Source of the DNA: Candidatus Thiodictyon syntrophicum
GTDB taxonomy: Bacteria; Pseudomonadota; Gammaproteobacteria; Chromatiales; Chromatiaceae
Assembly: GCF_002813775.1 (NCBI RefSeq)
Contig: NZ_CP020370.1
Coordinates: forward strand, 6,349,501-6,413,500
Reading direction: 5' to 3'
Length of the DNA stretch: 64,000 bases
Below are positions 26,402 to 39,031 of this stretch, one piece after another; within the stretch, counting starts at the first letter, position 1, and every line of letters starts with the position of its first letter. The position numbers and the translations under genes were made by a program. The notes below the pieces were generated by a model. That model was not told where the DNA came from and did not search any database. It was given only the letters and a program-made list of their open reading frames with translations.

Positions 26402-29400
26402 TCAGCCCACCGCCCCCATCCGCGCCGCCTCCTCCACGTCCACCGACACCAGCCGCGAGACGCCGGGCTCGTGCATGGTGACGCCGAGCAGATGGTCGGC
26501 GATCTCCATGGTCACCTTGTTGTGGCTGATGAAGATGAATTGCACCTGCTCGGACAGTGAGCGGACCAGCTCGCAGAAGCGCCCGACGTTGGCGTCGTCC
26601 AAGGGCGCGTCGACCTCGTCCAACATGCAGAAGGGGGCGGGGTTCAATTGGAAGATGGCGAACACGAGCGCCACGGCGGTGAGCGCCTTCTCCCCGCCCG
26701 AGAGCAGGTGGATGCTGGAATTGCGCTTGCCGGGGGGGCGCGCCATGACGGTGACGCCGGTCTCCAGCAGGTCCTCGCCGGTCAGTTCCAGGTAGGCCTG
26801 ACCGCCGCCGAAGAGGCGCGGGAACAGGACCTGGAAACCGGTGTTGACCTGGTCGTAGGTGTCCTTGAAGCGGGTGCGGGTCTCGCGGTCGATCTTGCGG
26901 ATGGCGCCTTCCAGGGTGTCCAGGGCGCGGGCGATGTCGGCGTGCTGCTCATCCAGATAACGCTTGCGCTCGGACTGCTCCTGGTATTCGTCGATGGCGG
27001 CCAGGTTGATGGCGCCCAGGCGCTGGATGCGCGCACCGAGCTTGGTCAGGCGCTCCTGCCAGGTCGCCTCGTCCGCGGCCGGGTCCAGGTCGCGCAGCGC
27101 GGCCTCGGGGTTGGTCTGCGCCTCCGCGAGCTGCTCCTCCAGGGTGCGGCGGCGCACCAGGCGCTCCTGGCGCTCCAGGCGCAGCGCATCCAGGTCCCGT
27201 TGGAGCAGCTGGGCCGCCTGCTCCACCCGGTGACGCTCCTGCTCCAGGGCGCGGACCTCCTGGTCCAGGGACTCCAGACGCTCGCGGGCGGCGGCCAGTT
27301 CGGCCTCCACCTCCACCCGGCGGGCGAGTTGTTCGTCCAGCCGCTCGCGCTGCTCGGCCAGCGGCTCGACCGACTCCTCGATGGCCGCCTCCAGTTCGTC
27401 GCGCCGCCCGCGCAGTTGCGCCTGCTGGTCCTGGGCGCGGGACTGGCTGAGCAGCGTCGCCTCGCGCGCGGCGCGATTGGCCTCGACCCCCACCCGCAGG
27501 CCCTGGGCGCGGTCGCGGGCGGCGCGCTCGGCCGCGCGCGCCTGGGTCAGGGCCGCACGCAGGGTCTCGCGCTCACGGGCGAGCTGCTCGCGTTGCTCGG
27601 CCAGGCGCTCGACCTCCTCCAGCAGTTCGTGGAGCCGCTCGCGCGCCTCCTCCATGTCGGCGATGGCGTCCTCGCACTGGCTGGTCAGGTCCGCGTTCTC
27701 GGCGGCCAGGGCTTCCTGGCGCTCCAGCAGGTGGCCAGCGCGGGCGCGCTGGCCAGTCAGCTCGGCGCGTACGCCCGCCAGCTCCCGGTTGAGCGCGGCC
27801 AGGGCCTGGGCGCTCGCGGTGCGGGCCTGCTCGGCCTCGGCGCGGGCGCTGCGCAGGGCCTGGTCTTGGGCGGCGAGCGCCTGCTCCCGCCCGGCCAGGG
27901 ACTCGAGCTCCAGTTCCAGGGCCTTGAGCGCCTCGGCGCGGGCCAGCACCCCGTCGGTGGCCCCCTTGGCCGGGGTGCGCAGCCAGTTGGTGCCGATCTC
28001 GGTGCCGTCACGGGTGATCAACCGCTCGCCGGGGGCCAGGTCCGCGCGCCGCTCCAGGGCCTCGGTCAGATCGGCGGCCGTCTGCACCGCACCGAGCAGG
28101 GCGTCCAGCGGCCAGGGGGATTGGCACAGGCCGGCGAGTCGGGTCCCCGGGCCGCCGCCGCCCGGGGCCGCGGGGACGGCGGTGTCGATCAGGACCAGGC
28201 CGGGGGTCAGCCCGCCCGCCGCCAGGGGCCGCAGGTCCGGCACCGGCACGGCCTTGAGCGCGGGCCCGAGCACCGTCTCCACCGCCGACTCCCAGCCCGC
28301 GCCCACCTGGAGCCGATCGGCCAGGCGCGGCGCCTGGGCCAGGCCGTTGGCCGCGAGCCAGGCGGTCAGCGTCTTGTCGCGATCGGTCAGCGCGTCCTGC
28401 TGCAGCGCCTGGAGGGAGGCGCGCCGCCCCTTGGCCTGCTGCAGCCCAGTACGCACCAGGTCCAGGTCGGCGCTCAGGGAGCGCGCGGCGGCCTCCCGCC
28501 CGGCCAGGTCCGCGGCCACGGCCGCTTGGCGGGTCTCCAGTGCCTCGCACTGCTCGGCCAACCCCTCCGCGCGCTCGCTCAGGTCCGCGACGCGCGCCTG
28601 CGCCCCCGCCAAATCCAGCCGACCGGCCTCCTCCTCCAGTCGCCGCAGCCGCTCCCGGTCGCGCCCCAGGCGCTGCTCCAGGGCGGTGATGCGGGCGCGC
28701 TCCACCTGGGACTGCTGGCCGGGACCGGCCGCCTCCTGGTTGAAGCGGTCCCACTGCGCCTCCCAGTGGGACTGCTGGTCCTCGGCGAGCGCCACCGCGG
28801 CGGCGGTCTCGGTGAGCCCGGTCTGGGCGGCGGCCAACTGGGGTCCGTCCCGGGCCAGGGCGGCCTCGATCTCGGCGAGCCGGGCCAGGTCGCGCTCCAG
28901 GTGCTGCCCCGCATCGGTGAGTTCCTGATCGAGCCGGAACAACTCCGCCTCGCGCCGACCGCGCGACTCGTTGGCGAACTGGATCGCCTGCTCGGCGCGC
29001 GCGATCTCGGAGCCCACGGCGTAGAAGCGGCCCTGGACCTGGTTGAAGTGGTCGGACGCCTCGCTGTAGGCGGTGCGGCGCTCCTCAATGTCCGCCTCGA
29101 TGCGGCGCTGGCGGGCCAGCCCCGCCGCCTGGTCGGTCTCCAGGGTGCCCAGGCGCCGGTCCTGGTCGTCGAGTTCCCGGTCCAGGGCGCGCCAGCGCAT
29201 GGCCTTGATGTCCTGGTCCAGACGCCGCTCCTCGGCCCGGTACTCGGTGTAGCGCGCGGCGGTGTCGGCCTGGCGCTCCAGGTGTTGGAGCTGCTTGGCC
29301 ACCTCGTCGCGGAGATCCGTCAGACGCTCCAGGTTCTCCCGGGTGTTGCGCATCCGGGTCTCGGTCTCGCGCCGGCGCTCCTTGTACTTGGAGATACCGG

Positions 29401-29902
29401 CCGCCTCCTCCAGGAACAGCCGCAGGTCCTCCGGGCGCGCCTCGATGATGCGCGAGATCATCCCCTGCTCGATGATGGCGTAGGAGCGGGGCCCCAGGCC
29501 CGTGCCCAGGAACAGGTCCTGGATGTCGCGCCGCCGACAGCGGCTGCCGTTGAGGAAATAGGCGGATTGGCCGTCGCGGGAGACCTGGCGCTTGACCGCG
29601 ATCTGGTTGAAGGCGGCGAACTCACCCCCGGCGCGCCCGTCGGCGTTGTCGAACACCAGCTCGATACTCGCCAGACCCACGGGTTTCCTGCCCGTACTGC
29701 CGTTGAAGATGACGTCCGCCATCGACTCGCCGCGCAGCATCTTGGCCGAGGACTCCCCCATGACCCAGCGCACCGCGTCGATCACGTTGGACTTGCCGCA
29801 GCCGTTCGGCCCCACCACCCCCACCAGATTGCTGGGAAAATGGGCGGTGGTCGGGTCCACGAAGGACTTGAAGCCGGCAAGTTTGATCTTTTCAAGACGC
29901 AT
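26402..29902 (-). CDS. smc: Chromosome partition protein SMC
   Basis: SMC is the ATPase of the bacterial condensin that compacts and separates the chromosome with ScpA and ScpB. ATG at 29902 gives 1166 residues, normal for the family. Walker A is GVVGPNGCGKSN (about residue 32). The signature LSGGEKALTAVALVFAIF and Walker B CMLDEVDAPLDDANV lie near the C-terminus. Long Glu/Arg/Gln-rich coiled coils flank a hinge around residues 500-660 (PWPLDALLGAVQ, RLITRDGTEIGTNW). The frame upstream to 30013 falls in repeat DNA. The presence of SMC instead of MukBEF is consistent with Chromatiaceae. Confidence 0.96.
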   Translation of the reverse strand: MRLEKIKLAGFKSFVDPTTAHFPSNLVGVVGPNGCGKSNVIDAVRWVMGESSAKMLRGESMADVIFNGSTGRKPVGLASIELVFDNADGRAGGEFAAFNQIAVKRQVSRDGQSAYFLNGSRCRRRDIQDLFLGTGLGPRSYAIIEQGMISRIIEARPEDLRLFLEEAAGISKYKERRRETETRMRNTRENLERLTDLRDEVAKQLQHLERQADTAARYTEYRAEERRLDQDIKAMRWRALDRELDDQDRRLGTLETDQAAGLARQRRIEADIEERRTAYSEASDHFNQVQGRFYAVGSEIARAEQAIQFANESRGRREAELFRLDQELTDAGQHLERDLARLAEIEAALARDGPQLAAAQTGLTETAAAVALAEDQQSHWEAQWDRFNQEAAGPGQQSQVERARITALEQRLGRDRERLRRLEEEAGRLDLAGAQARVADLSERAEGLAEQCEALETRQAAVAADLAGREAAARSLSADLDLVRTGLQQAKGRRASLQALQQDALTDRDKTLTAWLAANGLAQAPRLADRLQVGAGWESAVETVLGPALKAVPVPDLRPLAAGGLTPGLVLIDTAVPAAPGGGGPGTRLAGLCQSPWPLDALLGAVQTAADLTEALERRADLAPGERLITRDGTEIGTNWLRTPAKGATDGVLARAEALKALELELESLAGREQALAAQDQALRSARAEAEQARTASAQALAALNRELAGVRAELTGQRARAGHLLERQEALAAENADLTSQCEDAIADMEEARERLHELLEEVERLAEQREQLARERETLRAALTQARAAERAARDRAQGLRVGVEANRAAREATLLSQSRAQDQQAQLRGRRDELEAAIEESVEPLAEQRERLDEQLARRVEVEAELAAARERLESLDQEVRALEQERHRVEQAAQLLQRDLDALRLERQERLVRRRTLEEQLAEAQTNPEAALRDLDPAADEATWQERLTKLGARIQRLGAINLAAIDEYQEQSERKRYLDEQHADIARALDTLEGAIRKIDRETRTRFKDTYDQVNTGFQVLFPRLFGGGQAYLELTGEDLLETGVTVMARPPGKRNSSIHLLSGGEKALTAVALVFAIFQLNPAPFCMLDEVDAPLDDANVGRFCELVRSLSEQVQFIFISHNKVTMEIADHLLGVTMHEPGVSRLVSVDVEEAARMGAVG

Positions 29903-30030
29903 CCGGGCAGGGTAACGGATGCGGGGGGTGGGGCCAAGCGTTGGGGTGGGGTTGGGACGCCCGATCAGCGTGTGACGCCTGAAAGAAAGACTGGAGGAGC
30001 GGCCAAGCCCCATCAGCCCAGAAAAAGCAG

Positions 30031-30167
30031 TTTAGCCGCAAATTAACGCAAATTAACGCAAATAATCAGAGGCTTGCGCTCTACTGCGTGTTCACCGTCC
30101 GGGCGACGCCCGCGACTATGCTAACCAGCAAATTTATTTGCGCTTATTTGCGTTAATTTGCGGCCAA
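30031..30167. repeat. GCAAAT-type inverted-repeat element
   Basis: The left arm (about 30031-30066) reads TTTAGCCGCAAATTAACGCA then AATTAACGCAAATAA; the right arm (30134-30167) is its inverse, TTATTTGCGCTTATTTGCG then TTAATTTGCGGCC. About 67 bp of unrelated sequence separates them. It lies upstream of smc. The same arms recur at 38927-39031 and, as a half copy, at 17307-17341. Confidence 0.65.
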
Positions 30168-30282
30168 ATACTCTTTTTTGGCTCAAGGGGGGAGGCGACG
30201 CGGCGATCGTGTCACTGCAACCGTCGGGCGGACTTTGCAGCGGTTCGCCCCCCCGAGACGGCTTGCGTACGTCCCGGTAAAA

Positions 30283-30462
30283 CGCCATGCTTTACGGCGA
30301 CCCCAGCCGCGGGACCCGAACGACGAGATAGTCCTGGAGGCAGCGGTGAACGGTGGTGCCGACCTGATCGCCACCGTCAACCTTGCCGACGACCTGCCGG
30401 CCGCGACCCGCTGCGGGATCGGCGTGGAGCGGCCCGGCAACATCCTGCGGAGACTCCCATGA
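30283..30462 (+). pseudogene. C-terminal remnant of a PIN-domain toxin
   Basis: In frame the segment reads RDPNDEIVLEAAVNGGADLI, ATVNLADDLP, then ERPGNILRRLP and stop. This matches the last third of the PIN toxins usually annotated as toxin component of a PIN family, where DPDDD.VLELAV.G.AD.IVT.N is the distal acidic motif. The N-terminal part with the first catalytic Asp is gone, replaced by the repeat element region. The stop overlaps the ATG of the following antitoxin, as in the intact operon. Confidence 0.65.
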
Positions 30463-30725
30463 CGGTCACCAGCAACGACGCCCTGCGGCTTCAGAAGTCG
30501 CTACTCGACGAGGTCAAGCAGATCGCGACCGAGGAGGGCACCACCATTAATCAGTTCATCAACGTGGCCGTGGCGGAGAAGGCGGCGGCGCTACGCACGC
30601 AGGCGTACTTCCGGGAGCGCGCGCAGCGGGCGGACTTGGCCGAGTTGGATCGCATACTGGGACGGTCCGGGAGTGAACCGCCGCGCCCTGGAGACGAGGT
30701 TCCCGAGAGACTGCCCAACCAGTAG
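30459..30725 (+). CDS. Ribbon-helix-helix antitoxin
   Basis: This 88-residue protein starts at ATG 30459, overlapping the stop of the PIN remnant by 4 nt (ATGA). It has the ribbon-helix-helix pattern (ALRLQKSLLDEVKQIATEEG then TTINQFINVAVAEKAAALR) of HicB/CopG-like antitoxins, followed by an acidic tail. It should bind operator DNA as a dimer and neutralise the PIN toxin. Since the toxin is broken, it is a surviving antitoxin without a partner. Confidence 0.8.
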   Translation: MTVTSNDALRLQKSLLDEVKQIATEEGTTINQFINVAVAEKAAALRTQAYFRERAQRADLAELDRILGRSGSEPPRPGDEVPERLPNQ

Positions 30726-30737
30726 CGAGCGCCCCCG

Positions 30738-31049
30738 ATGATCAGCCAGGAACAGATCGATTCCGCCGTCCGCGTACTGGCACAGGTCGCCGACGCGCAG
30801 CGTATCCTGTTGTTCGGCTCCTATGCCCGCGGCGATGCCGGAGAAGACTCGGACCTCGACCTGCTGGTCATCGAGCCGCAGGTCCCCGATCGCGCGGCGG
30901 AAATGGTCCGGTTGCGGCGCGCATTGCGGCCCTTGCGTATCCCGGTCGACGTGCTGGTCTATTCCGTGGACGAGGTGGCGCGTTGGGGCGGGCAGCCGGG
31001 TAGTGCCTTGTATTGGGCGTTACAGGAAGGCAGGCAGGTTTATGCCTGA
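30738..31049 (+). CDS. MNT-type nucleotidyltransferase
   Basis: This 103-residue protein has the minimal nucleotidyltransferase motif, LFGSYARGDAGEDSDLDLLV, in which GS, the two Asp residues and a later Asp (VDVLVYS) form the metal site. In toxin-antitoxin systems MNT proteins AMPylate and silence a HEPN toxin encoded next to them. The ORF that starts here at 31041 is only 25 codons and does not look like HEPN, so the partner is missing. A stand-alone role is possible but unproven. Confidence 0.8.
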   Translation: MISQEQIDSAVRVLAQVADAQRILLFGSYARGDAGEDSDLDLLVIEPQVPDRAAEMVRLRRALRPLRIPVDVLVYSVDEVARWGGQPGSALYWALQEGRQVYA

Positions 31050-31310
31050 ACCCGTAGCCCGTGTGGCAGAGGCCCAGCAGGACCAAGAGCGGCGAAACCG
31101 CCTTCGGCGTTCCGCCTAGGTACTGGAACCTATCGCTACGGCGCGGCGCAAACGGCGCTGGTGAGACCGCTCCAGCGGTGTCACCCAGGGGTTGGCCACT
31201 GCGCGGCCGGGACCGTCCGGCACCTGTCGCAGTCGCGATCGGGTACGTCGGCCTCACGGCGCAAAGCGCCTGAAACAGGCGTGAAACCGCTGGAGCGGTA
31301 TCACGAGGGC
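31050..31310. repeat. Repeat-rich intergenic DNA
   Basis: Short palindromic units around GAGACCGCTCCAGCGGTGTC (31160s) and GAAACCGCTGGAGCGGTATC (31280s) recur in this stretch. No gene is supported. The region replaces the place where a HEPN partner of the nucleotidyltransferase would be expected. Confidence 0.4.
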
Positions 31311-31523
31311 TGCAATTGCCAGGTTGTATTCGCAACTCACAATGCCAATCTAGTGGTTAACGGGGATGCGGATCAAGTCATCGCATTGGAAGCTGACGCG
31401 CAGCAAGGTCGCGTATATGCATCCGGTGCGATCGAGGAACATGACGTCCGAAGCGCGATTATCCGCACCCTGGATCGGGGCGACGATGCCTTCTCTCTGC
31501 GCAGGGCAAAGTACGGTTTTTGA
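31311..31523 (+). pseudogene. C-terminal remnant of an AAA ATPase (TrlF-like)
   Basis: The frame reads CQVVFATHNANLVVNGDADQ then VIALEADAQQG, GAIEEHDVRSAIIRTLDRG and ends FSLRRAKYGF. This is the final segment of TrlF-like or related AAA ATPases that carry a THN(P/A)NL motif after Walker B. The upstream frame is open but changes to repeat DNA at about 31310, so about 90 percent of the gene is missing. It ends 10 bp before the intact AlbA_2 gene, which may have been its partner. Confidence 0.65.
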
Positions 31524-31533
31524 GGGGAAACAC

Positions 31534-32736
31534 ATGGACTGGACCGAGGTCTCACAACGCATTCAAGCCGGAGAGGACGAGCGCACCGAACTCGGCCGTT
31601 TTCGCTCTTGGAGCGAGAAGGACTGGCTCGACTCCGTCTGCGCCCTGGCGAACACCGAGGGCGGCCTGGTGGTCTTGGGCGTCGCCAACGACGGGCGTAT
31701 CGACGGGGTGCCGATGGACGCCGAGGAGGTCCAGGAGCGGCTGACCAACGCCATTCACAATGGGCTCAACGCCCCGGTCCAGGCGCGGCTCGGCCGCCGA
31801 CAGGAGGCGCAGGGGTGGGTCCATTGGATCGAGGTCGGACGGATGCGTGGGCCTGAGCCCCTGCGCCACCGCGGCCGGGTGCTGGTGCGGCGAGGCCGCG
31901 GCAATGACGAGCCGACGGGATCAGAACTGCAGGAACTGTACAACACCTACGGCCTGGTCTTTACCGAGGAGCGCGTGGTGCCCGGCACCAGCGCGGACGC
32001 CATCGCGCCGCAGGCGTTTCGGGACTACATGCAGCGCAAGGGCGTGGACCTGGACGCCGAGCCGGGGATGGCGTTGGAGACCGACCTCTACAACCGCGAG
32101 GTGCTGGGGCGCGATTTCGACGGCGCACTGCGGGCGACCCTGTTTGGGCTCTTGTGTTTCGGCAAGGACCCCCAGGCGTACCCGCCGACGCGCAATCTGT
32201 GGGTGGATCTGGTCGCCTATGCCGGCACCGAGCGCGGCGCCGAGGTGCTGCTGGCCGGGGAGGCGCGCGGCCGGCTCGACGAGCAGGTGCAGCGTGCCGA
32301 GGGCTGGTTGCGCGCGCTCGGGCACGGTGAGCGCTATGTCGGGATGGAGCGCACGGAGCAGTGGCCGGTGCCGCTGGCGGCCTTTCGCGAATGCGTGGTC
32401 AACGCGGTGGCGCACCGGGACTACAGTATCCTGGGCTCGCGGGTCCTGGTCGAGGTCTTCGATGACCGGGTGGTGGTGACGAGCCCGGGTGCCCTGCCCA
32501 ATCACAAGCGCCCGGAGTCGGTCCTGGCCGGCGGTACGCCGCGTTCACGCAATGAAGCCATCGCCAACGTGCTGTGGGACCTGCGCCTGATGGAACAGCG
32601 CGGCAGCGGCTACCCGCGCATGATCCGCGCGATGCGCGCCTTCAACGGTACCGTGCCGGAATTGGAACACGACAAGGATGAGCGCTGGGTGAGGGTGACG
32701 CTGCGGCGCACGGCGGCTGAAACCCCCTCATCCTAA
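31534..32736 (+). CDS. AlbA_2 domain ATP-binding protein (Schlafen-like regulator)
   Basis: ATG at 31534 follows GAGGGG and gives 400 residues. The N-terminal ~130 residues form an AlbA_2/Schlafen-type domain (ERTELGRFRSWSEKDWLDSV, LANTEGGLVVLGVANDGRI). The C-terminal third carries the GHKL-like ATP-binding domain found in this family (FRECVVNAVAHRDYSILGSR, VEVFDDRVVVTSPGALP, LMEQRGSGYPRMIRAM). Such proteins are annotated as putative transcriptional regulators, and several occur in defence islands. It follows an AAA ATPase remnant, so it may once have been the second gene of a two-gene system. Confidence 0.85.
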   Translation: MDWTEVSQRIQAGEDERTELGRFRSWSEKDWLDSVCALANTEGGLVVLGVANDGRIDGVPMDAEEVQERLTNAIHNGLNAPVQARLGRRQEAQGWVHWIEVGRMRGPEPLRHRGRVLVRRGRGNDEPTGSELQELYNTYGLVFTEERVVPGTSADAIAPQAFRDYMQRKGVDLDAEPGMALETDLYNREVLGRDFDGALRATLFGLLCFGKDPQAYPPTRNLWVDLVAYAGTERGAEVLLAGEARGRLDEQVQRAEGWLRALGHGERYVGMERTEQWPVPLAAFRECVVNAVAHRDYSILGSRVLVEVFDDRVVVTSPGALPNHKRPESVLAGGTPRSRNEAIANVLWDLRLMEQRGSGYPRMIRAMRAFNGTVPELEHDKDERWVRVTLRRTAAETPSS

Positions 32737-32747
32737 AGTCCTGCAAG

Positions 32748-32875
32748 TGCTCACGCCAAGGCGCCAAGCTCGCCGAGGAAGTTCCAGGCGTTGTTGAAGT
32801 GATTTGGCTCACCCATCGGGCGCTCCGGCGGCTGCGCAAATCCCTTTGTTTCTTCTTGGCGTCTTGGCGTGAGCA
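32748..32875. repeat. Inverted-repeat element with CACGCCAAG ends
   Basis: The left end (32748-32768) is TGCTCACGCCAAGGCGCCAA plus G; the right end (32855-32875) is CTTGGCGTCTTGGCGTGAGC plus A. They match in inverse orientation apart from one or two bases, with about 86 bp between. A single end recurs at 18158-18176. It lies in the 430-bp gene-free gap before 33170 and has MITE-like form. Confidence 0.6.
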
Positions 32876-32986
32876 ATTGCCGGATTCAGGTTCTTGCGAT
32901 TGCGGGTAACGCGCCCGACTGGTGCCCGCGGCGCGGGTGCGATCAGCACTGCACTGATGTGGTGACCGAGATCCCGGGTACGCGGT

Positions 32987-33039
32987 CGTTGTCGTTGTCG
33001 TAATCGAATAATCCGACCACGATTACGACAACGACAACG
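32987..33039. repeat. GTTGTC-type hairpin
   Basis: A perfect 20-nt inverted repeat: CGTTGTCGTTGTCGTAATCG (32987-33006) and CGATTACGACAACGACAACG (33020-33039), loop 13 nt. The same arms form the larger hairpin at 18178-18289 and the half copy at 7560. Confidence 0.7.
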
Positions 33040-33169
33040 ACGCCCGGTCCGCGAGAACGCCGGGTTTGCGTCGAGCCGCGGGGACGTGCAGACTTTGCGT
33101 CCCAGTGCGTTCGGCCATTCAGCCCTGCCCCGCGGGGCGCCGGAATCGCTCGCGAGTTGAGGAGTGCCT

Positions 33170-33904
33170 ATGTCCCCCGCAGAAGCCCCGCGCCAGCGTC
33201 AGCCCAGAGACCTGGGCCGGCTCATGGTCTGGTTGGTCGCCATCGTGACCACGGCCGCGCTGTTCCAGGTCTGGTCCAATCATACCCGGCAACCGGTGCC
33301 GCCGGACCCGACGGGACTGGCGACACGCTTGTCGCCGGTCGGGTCCGTCAAGCACGCCGTGCCGTCGGCGTCGGCGCCCGCGGCCCTGCCGGTTGCACCG
33401 GCGGCACCGCCGCCGGTGGTCGTAGCGCCCAGCGTCACCGTGGAGCCGGCCAGCGCCCCGACGCCAGCCGCGGTAAAGGCAGATCCGGCCCCGGCCCCGG
33501 CCCCGCTACCGGCGACCCCGGCACCGGCAGCCCCGACCCCGACCCCGGCCCCGGCCCTGCTGCCTGAAACCCCGGTCCAGGCGGCCCAGGCGCCCGCCGC
33601 GACGATACCGCCGCGCCCCGCGCGGGCGGCCCCCCCACCGGCGCCCGTCCAAGAGCGCGCCGCGGCGGGCGCCGCCGCCGGACCCCGGGCCAATGTTCCA
33701 GGGCGCCCGCGGCTGGCCCCGCCCGGGGGCCGGCCCCAATTCCGGCCTCAGGTCCCACCCTGGTATGCCCCCGGCTATCCGCCTGCCTACCCGCCGGCCT
33801 ACCCGGCTGGCCCCGGATACCCGCAGTACGGGCCTGGCTACGGCCCCTTCCCGGCCGCTCCCGCGGGCTACGGACCACCCTGGGGCGCGCCCGGCTGGTG
33901 GTAG
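33170..33904 (+). CDS. Pro/Ala-rich membrane-anchored protein
   Basis: ATG at 33170 has GAGGAG 6 nt upstream (244 aa); a GTG two codons before overlaps that site and is unlikely. One transmembrane helix lies near the N-terminus (GRLMVWLVAIVTTAALFQVW). The rest is low complexity: a long Ala-Pro linker, then a C-terminal Pro-Gly-Tyr-rich tail (YAPGYPPAYPPAYPAGPGYP). Such tails can bind SH3-like or cell-wall partners, or simply span the periplasm. No domain is recognisable and composition bias limits any homology claim. Confidence 0.6.
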   Translation: MSPAEAPRQRQPRDLGRLMVWLVAIVTTAALFQVWSNHTRQPVPPDPTGLATRLSPVGSVKHAVPSASAPAALPVAPAAPPPVVVAPSVTVEPASAPTPAAVKADPAPAPAPLPATPAPAAPTPTPAPALLPETPVQAAQAPAATIPPRPARAAPPPAPVQERAAAGAAAGPRANVPGRPRLAPPGGRPQFRPQVPPWYAPGYPPAYPPAYPAGPGYPQYGPGYGPFPAAPAGYGPPWGAPGWW

Positions 33905-33940
33905 GCCTGGTCCGGCCCAGGACGCGGCGCGGCCGCGGGC

Positions 33941-38890
<4,950 letters not shown>

Positions 38891-38926
38891 GGTTTGATCC
38901 TCGGCATCAGGGGCCAAGAAAGGCTA

Positions 38927-39031
38927 TTTGTCCGCAAATCAACGCAAATAAACGCAAATAAAGAAAAAGATTTCAATCGTGCGGTAATCGCTGTGTTCAT
39001 TTGCGTTCATTTGCGTTCATTTGCGGACACC
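38927..39031. repeat. GCAAAT-type inverted-repeat element between two kinase genes
   Basis: Left arm (about 38927-38962): TTTGTCCGCAAATCAACGCA then AATAAACGCAAATAA. Right arm (38996-39031): TTCATTTGCGTTCATTTGCG then TTCATTTGCGGACA. The element overlaps the 3' end of the kinase gene 39007-43230, whose last codons (VSANERK) and stop are written in the right arm. Confidence 0.7.

Noticed and set aside
26648-30046. A 1132-codon plus-strand open frame opposite smc
   Set aside because: It is the antisense shadow of the SMC coiled coil; the GC-rich codon bias keeps the opposite frame open. It has no domain and no start signal.
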